Source: Tetrahymena thermophila SB210
Lineage: Eukaryota; Ciliophora; Oligohymenophorea; Hymenostomatida; Tetrahymenidae
DNA length: 64,000 nt
Direction of reading: 5' to 3'
NCBI RefSeq assembly: GCF_000189635.1
Contig: NW_002476457.1
Span: 558,001-622,000 of the forward strand
In this document: piece after piece, positions 1-11,329 of the stretch
Layout of the letters: every line of letters starts with the position of its first letter
Position numbering within the stretch: the first letter of the stretch is position 1
The notes under the pieces: generated by a model
Database searches by the model: none
Told to the model about the DNA's origin: nothing
Seen by the model: the letters and a program-made list of their open reading frames with translations, nothing else
Made by a program: the position numbers and the translations under genes

Positions 1-311
1 TTAATAAATAAAAATATAAAAAGACATTTGACATAATAAATAATAAAATAATGTATAATAATATTTATTTAGATTTCTTTTAGTATAATTGCTTTATTTA
101 AAGGGTTATTTAAATTTAAAAAACTTCAATTAAGAGTTAGTTTGAATAAATAATAGTAAAGCATTTTATTTAAAATATTTGTTTATTCTATCAATAGTTA
201 GCTAAATTCATTTTAAGAGAGTTGTCTTTATTTTAAATATTAAATTAGTTACTTAATTACTTTGAAATTTTATTTCAAATCACATAATAATTCTGGGCTA
301 ATAATTTGCTT

Positions 312-1640
312 TCATTATTACTTAATTAATTGCCCAATTTAAATAATTTAAAATTATTTTTTTACAAAATTATCTTCTTATGAATTAATTTTTTTATATT
401 TTCTATAAATTTTTTTTGTACATTTTCCATAGAATTTTTAAATAAATTTCTTAGATTCATTTGCGCAAAATTAATTTTTAAATAGTGTTTGTAATTCCTT
501 TAAAAGAAAATCTTCATAAGACTAAAATTTTTTTCTTTTTACAAGCTCTTATCTATCCTGAATAAGACTTTGCATTTCTTTGTTATCAGCAGTAATTTTT
601 ACAATATAAAGCTTGCATTAAAATGGAAAATTTTGTACCATACCCTACTCGTCACTTAAATCTATTTAATCTGTTTCATATTTAATTTTAAGAGGAAAAC
701 CATCTAGAGTAGTAATTTTAATCTAGCTTTTTATAGAAGCACTATTAAGGATAGAATTATTTATTCCACATACAGTTTAGTTTAAGGATTCTTGATTGTC
801 TGAAACAAGGTCTATTTTATTGTTTTGCAAAATGTTAGAGCTAAATTATTCAACATCAATTCCAATCATATCCAAAAAACTTTTAGAGTAGCCAGCTTTA
901 ACCACTTCCTCGCTATTTGTGATAAGATTTATTCTTCTTATAAAATATTAAAAAATAGCTCCTTGGTTTTTAGAGGTATACTCTTCGATATACTTGTAGC
1001 ATTACTTATAAAATACATTAAGAGATTGTTTATGTAAATTTAGTAGTTAATCAGTTACATTCAATTAATCTAATTGATTTTTTAATTCTTTTTTTTTATT
1101 ATAAATATCATTTAGTAAGATAGATGCTTTTGAAAACTGTTAGCAAGGAGTATGAGATAAATAATCAAGAGCTTTGTCTAGAGATATTTCAGGAGAGGCT
1201 TCAACCAATTACTAGTCTACTTCGATTACTTACTATTTTATCAGGTATTTAATATAAAGAGGATTGTACAAGTATCCAAAGCTTAATTAAATAGCTTCAT
1301 AGTGAGACCTAATTACTCCTTCTGGAGAGATTTGCAAACCTGCTAGTAATCTCAAATCTTTTTCTTAAGGTAGCCTTTTCTAGATTATGGCAGCTGTTCC
1401 AGTTTATCTAAATTTCTTCTAAATTCTTTTGAAGACTTGAATTTTTTTAGGTTCTTCGTTTCGATTTAGATCTGTTTCTTTTTCTGATAAATGATTTATA
1501 TTATTTCCAACTTAGTTTTAATTTTAATATGACATTTATGAATCATCGTTTTATGTGCTAGATAGCTACAAGTTATTTGATTTGTCATGGTCATAAATAA
1601 AATCAGAAATATAGATTTCTTCAAAATTGAGATACTGCAT
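312..1640 (-). CDS. Hypothetical protein, 3'-terminal open exon of a multi-exon gene
   Basis: Read on the minus strand with TAA and TAG as Gln, this is open from the ATG at 1640 to the TGA at 312, 442 codons. I do not recognise the family. The protein is hydrophilic, with no signal peptide or membrane segment, and is rich in Lys, Gln and Ile, with several helical stretches. The best conserved part against the duplicate is around 1150-1350 (containing GLQISPEGVIRSHYEAI). The start is uncertain. A CAG immediately after this ATG (TAG in the right copy) can serve as a splice acceptor in phase with a donor (GTAAAT) near 2002, so 1637 may be the start of an internal exon and the true N-terminus may lie upstream. 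The decayed duplicate at 5600-6936 shows it belongs to a family losing copies, so expression is not assured. Confidence 0.6.
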
Positions 1641-1740
1641 TTATGTTTAAGGTGAAACTTAAAAAATTTGATTTCTAATTGAATTTAAAGATTTTTTTAC
1701 ACTTTTTTGATATCTTTTTCTTTTATTAGGTCAATTATTA

Positions 1741-1780
1741 TTTTGTTTTGTTTTGTTTTATTTTATTTTGTTTTAATTTA
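1741..1780. repeat. TTTTG/TTTTA pentamer run
   Basis: Four or more tandem TTTTG units followed by TTTTA/TTTTG units. A shorter version sits at the equivalent place near 7028-7046 in the right tandem copy, just upstream of the minus-strand exon. Probably intron or 5' UTR. Confidence 0.7.
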
Positions 1781-2002
1781 ATTTATTTTTATTAGATTTT
1801 TTAAATACATTCTAAAGAATACTTAAAGAATAAATTTTGAAATCTCAATTTTGTTTCATATTAACATTTTTGAGTGGATTTTATTAATTTTTAAGTATTT
1901 ACAAAAATATATTATTTTTATCCATATAATAGCATGAATCTTAACTATTTTTTGTATTTTTAAATTAATTGTAACAATATTATCTGTAAAACGTCGATTT
2001 AC

Positions 2003-2145
2003 TCCTTGCATATATTGGATATTTACATTCCTCAAAAATACATAATCAGATTTAAGATAAATATTTGTGTTCCTTATCAGAATTTCTTCATTTTGATGAT
2101 AATCTTTCCAACATTCAATTTCCTCTCTGATTAATTCTGATTCTT
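2003..2145 (-). CDS. Candidate upstream exon of the same minus-strand gene
   Basis: A minus-strand frame here reads as plausible protein (includes REEIECWKDYHQNEEIL) and is conserved at the protein level in the right copy near 7285-7425 (REEISRWNDCHQKEEIL). It ends at a good GTAAAT donor in phase 0, matching the acceptor at 1637/1638. No in-frame ATG lies upstream before a TGA, so a further exon would be needed. In the right copy the donor is destroyed. This is inference from copy comparison and frame, without a family match. Confidence 0.35.
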
Positions 2146-2689
2146 AATAATAATTAATAGAGATCAAAAATATGAAATTAAAAGATTTTGTTTGAATTAA
2201 TCTTCATTATTTTATTGAGAAATTGAGAAACTCCAAAAATTTTTACTAGTGCCTAAAATAGAAGTTTATTTTGTAAAAGATAGAATATGATATAGTTATA
2301 TGTATTTTAAAATATAAAATCAAAAAATATTCAAAATTTAATAGTTTTATTATTTTATAGTTCATTCATTACCTTTAACATGATAATAATTACTCATCCT
2401 ATCAAAATTGATTAAAATATGAGTTATAACAAATAAAAAGATATTTAGGTTCATTATTTCTATCTCGATAACTCTAAAAACATTTTATTGAAATATTAAA
2501 TAAATAGACTATATATTTTATACTAAAATTATAAAAAAAGGAAGATTTGATTGACAAATTATGGTATAAATTTATATTTTTACTTTAGATAATTAGAATC
2601 GCAATATGATTTTTTCTTAGCAATTTGACTAAGATATAATTTGTAAATTTATTTTTAATTAACTTGTAAGATAAATAAATAAATATATT

Positions 2690-4260
2690 GACTTTTTAAC
2701 TTACAGCAGCTTAGTTTTTCTTACAAATCGGGCTTTATTTATTTTTAGACAAATGGTTATAATTTTTTAGAAAAATCTAAAGTTATTAAGCTCTTATTGA
2801 ATTCACAACCAATCATGAGAAACAAGCAATCAAACATGGTTATTTTATTTTCATTTGGAATTTCTCTATGAAATAGATATACTTTAAAAATCTTTCATTT
2901 AATCCTAAATATTTATTTTTCCATTTTTTTTGAATGTTAAAAAGTAATAAATTAATCTATTTTTTATAATTGGTTATATATTACTAATCCTCATTAGTTA
3001 GATATGAAATATATTCATGAAAATTATTTTCTGATTTCGATTTAAAGATTTTTAATTAGGTATTTTTTGGTATGAGAGCGAGGGTTTGTTGTGTAAAATA
3101 ATTTTTTAACTTTTAAAGTTTTTGCTTTAATAAAAGTTAAAGTGTAAAATTATGACTTTAATTAGGTGAGGAAAGTAATCTGAGTAAAAGATATTGATAA
3201 AAACTGATAAGATATTTAATAATTTTTGTATGTTCACAATCCGCTCCTTAAAGTGTTTACTTAATTAATAAATATCTTTGTTAATTTTCCTTTTTTTTTA
3301 TTGGGTTTTTAGTTACTTAGGAATACAATTCATTATTACACAATTAATATGAAGCGAAAAATCAAAAAGTTTTAATATTTAAGTTTATATTACAAATTTA
3401 ATTGAAATCTATTGCTTTCTTTGGTCTATTCAATCTCGAAATACATTTCATTTCTATTTCATTTAAAAGTTGAATTTTATTGATGTATAAAAATTTTATT
3501 AAAGGCTATTTATTAAATTACAAACTATTTCTAATTATTGATGATTGTAAAATTTATTGATTCAAATAAATTCCTTTATTAAATTATTTCTTTTGAATTC
3601 TTTTTCAAACCAAATTATTATGAAGCGAATTTTCGATGGGTTAAAATAGAATCAAAAATTTGTAATAATTTGTATCTATCTATATTATTCAATTATTATT
3701 TATTTATTTAAGTAATTTTTAATTTTTTACTTAGGTTCTTTTGCATAAAAACATTTTTTTATAGACAAAATAAATTAAAGATATTGATAAAAAGGAATTA
3801 TATATCTATTTCTCAAAAATAAATTAAAGATATTTTTTAAATTATCTTTTAATAGTATTTGCTAAAAAATATTTTGAAAATAGTAAAATTTAATTCATTA
3901 TCAGGTTTTTTATTAGTTTATTTTCAGCACTTTGATTCAGTTAAAATTATTTTATTTATATCATCTTTAAGAAATAAATATCAACTTTTAATTTGTAAAT
4001 TGAGAAAAAATATTTAATTTATATTCATCAATAGTTCAATAAAAGTTTTGATTTTTTATTATTTCAAATCAAATTTAGATTATAAAAGATTATTAAGAAT
4101 AACAGACAGACGCTTATATAATTTTTTAAAGTAGTCTTAGTCATTAAATTCTTAAGAAAAGTATAAATTTATGATTTGTAAATTTAATTTAAATGGGTGT
4201 TTATTGATTGTTGCTAGAAAACGTTTAAATTTTTTTCTCTAAACACCTCATTTGTAAACA
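2690..4260 (-). pseudogene. Scattered remains of further upstream exons
   Basis: Short minus-strand frames that look coding, and are matched in the right copy, occur near 2700-2820, 3170-3260, 3400-3650, 3880-4010 and 4080-4230. Example from 2800 downwards: IGCEFNKSLITLDF here against IGCEINKSLIALEF near 8060. In some segments the left copy is better preserved, in others the right (near 9240-9330 the right copy is cleaner). I could not assemble a continuous reading frame through them, so I treat the block as decayed or unresolved exons. Confidence 0.35.
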
Positions 4261-5599
4261 CATTTATTTATTAATTCAAGAAATTTAATTATCCTGAGTG
4301 ATTCAAATAAATAAATTATTTGATAGCTCTAACTACTCTATAGATACATTTATTTGAAAATGTTTGTAAAATTGTGATCAAAATAAAATATATTTACATT
4401 AACTAAATTATATATATTCTCATAAGTATTTTTATTTCACTTTTAATTAAATATTGGTTCTAATTTTAGATTAAAAGATATATCATCAATTCTTAAATTA
4501 ATTAAGGTGGATTTAATAATGTTGAAGATTTTAATTAAGTTTTAAAATTAAAATAAAAATTATTTTTGAATGCAATTTCAATTAAATTTTCAAATTCTTC
4601 GTTTTTAAGATTAAATTATAATTTTTTACTAATTTTTATCAATAAATTTTTCAAGATATAAATTTAGTTTTCGTTTTATTATAAAATAAATAAATAAATA
4701 AATAGGATAGAAAGTAAGTATATATACAATTAGATTAAAAAAACAATTACTAATAGATGAATGAATACTGAAGAAAACATACAAAAATAATTAAAGTAAT
4801 ACATAATATATGGAAGAGTATCTATCTTTAATTATTACAGAAATTTTGCATCAATAAAGCTCTCTATAAGCTATTATTTGTTTTTTATAAATTGTTTTTT
4901 TTGAGAGTGTTTTGAACTTATTTTAAAAAATAAATTATTTTTTTATAACATTAAATAAAACTCCAATATATACTTTTAATTAAATTTATTTCAAATTTTA
5001 GTTTTTTTATTTTAATTTTAATGTTTTTGACTTCATAATTTTATTTTGGTAATATATTTTTTTATTGGCATAATGTTGAAATGATGATACAATAATGCAT
5101 TAAGTACTTTCATCATTTAAAAACATAATTTCTTATTTTTTTGATATGACTCGAATATTTTTTTTAAGAGGTAAATTATTTTTAATATTTTAAATACCAT
5201 TACTGCTTTAATTAAGGGCTTTTAAATATTAAAAAATTATTTTGAATATTATTTCATTCATTCTCTAAGAATAAAAATATTTATTTAGCTATGCTTAGTA
5301 AATAAACATATAAACAGATATATGATATAATAAATAATTAAATCATTAATAAATTATTAGAAATGTATAAAAACATTTATTTATATTTCTTTTAGTAGAA
5401 TTTTTTTATTGATAGGGTTATTTAAATTTAGCAAACTACGATTAAGAGTTAATTTAAATAATTAATTTTTAAGCAGTTTGTTTAAAGTATTTTTTTATTT
5501 GTTTATTCTATCAATCATTTGCTAAATTATTAACATCTTAAGAGAGTTGTCTTTATTTTATAGATTAAACTAGCTACTTACTTACTTTGAAGTTTTATT

Positions 5600-6936
5600 T
5601 CAAATTACATCATATTTCTGGGCTAATTATTTGCTTTCATTGTTGCTTAATTGCTCAATTTAAATAATTTAAAATTATTTTTTTACAAAATTATGATTTC
5701 TTGAATTAACTTTATTTTTTTTTGTATAAATTTTATTTGTTAATTCTCCATAGTATTTTTCAATAAATTTTTTAGATTCTTTTGCACAAAATTAATTTTT
5801 AAATAGTGTTTGTAATTCATTTTAAAGAAAATCGTCATAAGACTACAATTTTTTTCTTTCTATTACCTCTTATCTATGCTTAATTAGATTTAGAATTTCT
5901 TTTTTATTAGCAGTAATTTTTACAATAGAAAGCTTGCATTAAAATGGAATGTCCTGCGTATCACTTAAATCTATTTAATCTGTTTCATATTTAATTTTAA
6001 GAGCAAATCCATCAATAGTAGTGATTTTAATCTATCTTTTTACAGGAGCACTATTAAGGATAGAATTATTTATTCCACATACAGTTTAGTTTAAGGATTC
6101 TTGATTGTCTTAAATAAGGTCTATTTTATGATTTTGCAAAATCTTTGAGCTAAATTATTCAACATCAATTCCAATCATATCCAAAAAACTTTTAGAGTAG
6201 CCAGCTTTAACCACTTCCTCGCTATATGTGATAAGATTTATTCTTCTTATAAAATATTAAAAAATAGCTCCTTGGTTTTTAGAGGTATACTCTTCGATAT
6301 ACTTGTAGCATTTCTTATAAAATAAATTTAGTGATTGTCTATTTAAATTTAGTAATTAATCAGTTATATTCAATTATTTCAATTGATTTTTTAATTATAA
6401 ATATCTTTTAGTATATTCGATGTATCAGTTAACTGTTAGCAAGGAGTATGAGATAAATATTCAAGAGCTTTACTTATAGATATTTCAGGAGAGGCTTCAA
6501 CCAATTACTATTCTACTTCAATTACTTACTAATTTATAAAGTATTTAATATTGAGAGGATTGTACAAGTATCCAAAACTTAATTAAATAGCATCATTGTG
6601 AGACCTAATTACTCCTTCTGGAGAGATTTACAAACCTGCTAGTAATCTCAAATCTTTTTCATAAGGTGGCTATTTCTAAATTATGGCTGTGATTCCAGTT
6701 TATCTAAATTTCTTCTAAATTCTTTTGAACACTTTAATTTTTTTAGGTTTTTAGTTTCGATTTAGATCTATTTCTTTTTCTGATAAATGATTTATTTTAT
6801 TTAAAATTTAGTATTAATTTTAATATGGAATAAATAAATCATTATTTTATGTGCTAAATAGCTGCAGGCTACTTGATTTATCTTGGTCATAAGTAAAATC
6901 AGAGATTTCGATTTCTTCAAAATTGGCGTACTACAT
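5600..6936 (-). pseudogene. Frameshifted duplicate of the 312-1640 exon
   Basis: The reading frame from the ATG equivalent at 6936 matches the left copy down to about 6400. There 13 bases present in the left copy are missing and the frame runs into a TGA near 6380. Beyond that point the original frame resumes and stays open to the TGA at 5600, with one in-frame loss of about 12 bases near 5950. The left copy's stop is mutated, so the frame extends 12 codons further. One frameshift with otherwise good protein-level similarity points to a recent pseudogene, unless the shift reflects an assembly error. Confidence 0.65.
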
Positions 6937-7269
6937 TAATGTTAAAGACGAAACTTAAATTATTTGATTTCTGCTTGAATTTAAAGATTTTTTTACACTT
7001 TTTTTCTTTTATTAGCTCAATTATTATTTTGTTTTGTTTTGTTTTTTTTTGATTTAATTTATTTTTATTACTTTTTTTAATTACATTCTAAGAATTACTT
7101 AAACAAAAACTTTTGAAATCTCAATTTTAGTTCATATAAAAATTTTTGAGTGAATTTCATTCATTTAAAATTATTTATAAAATTTTTATGTTTAAACATA
7201 TAATATCATGAATGTTAAGTATTTTTTTCTATTTTTAAACAAATTGTAAGTAAGTATATAATTTGCAAA

Positions 7270-9550
7270 GCTTTGATTTTCTCCTGCCTATAATTTGTAT
7301 TTACATTCCTACAAAATAAATAATCAGATTCTAAATAAATATCAGCATAACTTATCAGAATTTCTTCTTTTTAATGGCAATCGTTCCAACGTGAAATTTC
7401 CTCTCTGATTAGTACTTATTCGAAATTATAATTGTTAGAAATCTAAAATATGAAAATAAAAAATGATCTTTGAATTAATATTCACTATTTTTTTGATAAA
7501 CTGAGAAATTTACAAAAATTTTACTAGTGCCTAAAAAGAAGTTTATTTTGTAAAATATAGCATATGATATAGTTATATGTATTTTTAAATATAGAATCAA
7601 TTAATATTTAAAATTTAATAGTTTTATTATATTATACTTCATTACCTTTTAGCATAATAATAATTACACACCCTATCAGAATTAATCAATATATGAGTAA
7701 TAATAAAAATACATCGAGGTTCATTATTTCTATCTTGATTACTCAAAAAATATTTTATTTAAATATTAAGCAAATAGACAATAAATTTTATAAGAGAAAT
7801 ATAAAAAAAGGAAGATTTTGTTGACAAATTAAGGTATAAATTTATATCTTTACTTTCGATAATTAGAATTATCATATTATTTTTTTCTGAGCAAGTGACT
7901 AAGTTATAATTTGTAAATTTATTTTTAATTAAGTTGTAAGATATATAAACTTTTTACTTACATCAGCTTTTCTGACAAATCTTTCGTATTTAATCAGACT
8001 TAATTCACTCTCAATGTTTTATAGTCTTAATTTATTAATAAATTCTAAAGCTATTAAACTCTTATTGATCTCACAACCAATCTTGATATAAAAAAATATG
8101 ATTTTTTATTTTCCTTTTGAATTTCTCTATGAAATAGATATTAGTTTAAAAATGTTTTTTTGGTACTTAATTTTTTTCAATTATTTTTTCTAATGTAAAA
8201 AAATAATACTTTGAATTCATTTAATATAAAGTTAATCTATTATTTGTAATTAGTTATAAACTACTCATCCTCATTAATCAAATATTTTCATGGAAAGTAG
8301 TTTCTAATTACGATTTAATAATTGATAATTAAGTAAGTATTGTTTTGGGCGAGAGCTGATTGATTAACGAAGGTTTTTTTGTAAAATAATCTTTAACTTT
8401 TAAAGTTTTTGATTTGAAAAAAGTTAAAATCTAAAATTATGATTGTAAAAAATGAGAAAATACTAATTTGAGTAAAAATATTGATAAAAACTGATAAGAT
8501 ATTAACTTTTGCATGTTTACAATCAGCTCCTTAAAGTATTTTCTTAATTAATAAATATCATTGTCAATTTTCCTTTTTTTATTGGATTTTTAAGTCACTT
8601 CGTAATACAATTCATTAATACGCAATTAATATAGGAAAAAATTAAAAAGTTTTAATATTTAAGCAAATATTACAAATTTAATAGAAATCTATTGTTTATT
8701 AGGTCTAGCTAGCTCCAACCTTGAAATAAATTTCATTATTATTTCATTAAATAGTTGAATTTTTTTAAAAAATGAACGTGCGTTTTAGAAGGATGAAAAT
8801 ACTATTAAAGGTGATTTATTTATTATATTATAAACTATTGTTAATTATAAAAGATTTAAACACTAAAAATATTCAAATAAATTCTTTTATTAAATTATTT
8901 CTAATGAATTCTTTTCAAAGCAAATTATTTTCAAGCCAGTTTTTGATGAGTTATAATAGGATCAAAAATTGGTAATAATTATGTATCTATCTATCTGTCT
9001 ATATTTTTCAATTTATTATTTATTTATTTAGGTAACTTGTATTTTCTTAATTAGGCATTTTGCCTAAAAGCATTTTTTTATAGACAAAATTAAAGATATT
9101 GATTGATAAAAAGGAATTATTTGTCAATTTCTCAAAAAATAAATTAAAGATAATTAGATATTTTATCAATTTTTTTAAATAGTATTTGCTAAAAAATATT
9201 TTGAAATTAGTAAATATCTTTATCAAGCTTCCTTCTTACTAGCTTATATTCAGCACTTTTTTCTAGGTAAAATTATTTTATTTTTACCGCTTTAGAAAAA
9301 ATATCAACTTTTAATTAGTAAATTTCAAATAAATATTTAATTTATATTCATCAATTGTTAAATAAAAGTGTGAATTTTTTATTATTTTAAATCAAATTTA
9401 GATTATAAAAGATTAAAAACAATAAACAGAGCTTTTCTAATGTTTAAATTAAGTGAAATCTTTGCTAATAAATTCTTATTAAAGTATAAATTTATGATTT
9501 GTTAATTAGATTTAAATGGGTGTTTATGGATTGTTGCTATAAAAAATTTA
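7270..9550 (-). pseudogene. Remains of upstream exons in the right copy
   Basis: Partner of 2003-4260. Minus-strand coding-like segments are seen near 7285-7425, 7960-8080 (ends in a clean GTAAGT donor), 8470-8530, 8690-8770, 8880-8980 and 9230-9330. An in-frame TGA interrupts the segment near 8930 where the left copy is open, and the donor corresponding to 2002 is lost, so this copy is unlikely to make the full protein. Confidence 0.35.
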
Positions 9551-10379
9551 AATCTATTTCTCTAAATACCACATTTGGAAACAAATTTATTGATTAATTC
9601 AAAATATTTAATTTTCCTGGGCCAATTCAAAAAAAATAAAAAAATTGATTATTTGATAGTTTTAATTAGCTAGCTAGCTAGATAAATTTATTTGAAAATG
9701 TTTGCAAAATTGTGATTAAAATAAATAAAAAATAAAATATATTTACATAACTAAATTATGGGCTCATAAACATTCATTTTTATATCCCTTTTACTAAAAT
9801 ATTAGTTCTAAATTTAAGATTTAAAGATATAAAATAAAAGAATTCACCCTCTATCTGTTTATTGATGAAACACTAAAGACCTGAAATCATAAATGATCAA
9901 TACCTTGAACTTACAAATGATATTATTTTATATTGGAATTTAAAATAAGTATAAGTTAAAAATATCCAATAAGAAATACAAAAATAAATTGACAAATAAT
10001 CATTCTAAAATTATTTATTATATAATTTTGAATTTATACATTTTTTTCTGTGTTAAGTAAATGTAGACAAAAATAGATATTAATATATTTAAAATATTTA
10101 GAAATAAATAAAAATAAGAATGAATCATTTTTACTTGATCAAAAATAAAATAATATTTTATTAGTTTGATAAGTTTTATTTTGATTAAAATCATACAACT
10201 AACTGTTGGTTGAAAAATAAATAAGTAATACTCTAAAAAAAAGTAGAAATATGCATGAATTTTATTACTTTTCAAAAATACTAACTTAGTTTTTTATTTG
10301 CGTATTTTGTAAAATATTTGATTAATTATTTATTATAAAATAAAATTTATTAACTTTAAATTTTTCAAGCAAAATTCAT

Positions 10380-10720
10380 ACATAAAATATTATTAAGAAT
10401 ATTTTTTAAAGTTTAATCAAATAATTTTTTTGAAAAGTATAAATTTAAGATGTTTGTAAATTGATATCAATTGTTGAAATTAGATTTTGATAGAAACTAT
10501 TTAAGTTTAAAGCTCTAAAAATATATTTTTAAATAAATTTATAAAATAATTAAAAAAATCTTACTTTTCCTAACATTTATTTGAAATTTTTGTTTAAAAA
10601 TGGGATTAAAATAAATAAAATATATTAGAATCAACTTAAATTAATTAATTTGAATTAGTTTGAAATGAATAAAATCAATAGTTAATTATTAAAATTTATC
10701 ATTAAAAATAAAAAGATTTT
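10380..10720. repeat. Degenerate third remnant of the tandem block
   Basis: The stretch resembles 4110-4400 and 9430-9740 in order: a block with AAAGTATAAATTTA, a TTTGTAAATT block, then the AATTGTGATTAAAATAAATAAAATATATT block. Similarity is weak and patchy, so this is an old partial copy. The rest of 9830-11329 is AT-rich spacer in which I see no gene. Confidence 0.4.
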
Positions 10721-11329
10721 GTTTATTTATCTAAGATAAATTTTTATTAATTTTTTGTATAAATTTATTTTAATTGAAATTTAATTAAAATAACTATGAA
10801 TATGAGAAAATAAGAGAAAGTCTTAAAAGGATTAATACATTTTAATTAAAATTGTATATTAATCATTTGTATATTTAGATATTTTTAGAATTAAATAAAT
10901 AATGAAATCAAACAATAATCGTTACATATGTTAATTCTTTATCAATTAGTATTAAATTTATAAGGTCAAGTTTTTGGCTTTAATCTTTGTTTATTTGATC
11001 TAACTTTTTATTAAGTTATCATAGTTCTTTAATGTAAAGAAATGAGTTAAAGTTTTATTAGATTTGTTTAGTTTTATGAATAGCTATTTGATTATTTTAA
11101 ATGTTTTTTTAATTATCTTAGAACTGAAGATGATATGTTGTAAATATGGAAACTCTTTTATTTTTAAAAAAATTAACTTTGCTTAAGTTTATTTAACATT
11201 AAATAACTTTTCAAATTTATATTATATTATTTTTTTAGTAATTATTAAGGTAGGTGTGTGTATAAGTAAGATAAGTAGAATCAAAATTTTAATTAATAAA
11301 GAAGCTAAAAATTCTAAATAAACTTCAAA

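Larger units (their letters stand above)
1..5340. repeat. Left copy of a ~5.3 kb diverged tandem duplication
   Basis: The stretch from about 50 to 4490 reappears in the same order and orientation from about 5360 to 9830, offset by roughly 5310-5350 bases. Matching landmarks include the block at 850-1000 against 6150-6300, the block at 1140-1330 against 6430-6610, the T-rich pentamer run near 1741 against 7030, and the block near 4160-4230 against 9490-9540. Protein-coding parts match best, and many small indels separate the rest. The stretch 4490-5340 between the copies has no clear partner and no supported gene; it is plain AT-rich spacer. Confidence 0.85.
5341..9830. repeat. Right copy of the ~5.3 kb tandem duplication
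   Basis: Same order of landmarks as 50-4490. Similarity fades out around 9830, just after the shared block at 9720-9830 (compare 4370-4490). The noncoding parts have diverged strongly by indels. The block includes a perfect run of TAGC repeats at about 9667-9680 that is absent from the left copy. Confidence 0.85.

Noticed and set aside
9667-9683. TAGC tetramer run as a possible regulatory site
   Set aside because: Only a few units, absent from the other tandem copy; most simply a microsatellite.
10018-10275. Minus-strand 85-residue ORF in the spacer
   Set aside because: Low-complexity Tyr/Phe/Ile composition typical of random AT-rich sequence, no TAA/TAG Gln codons, no paralogue in the window.
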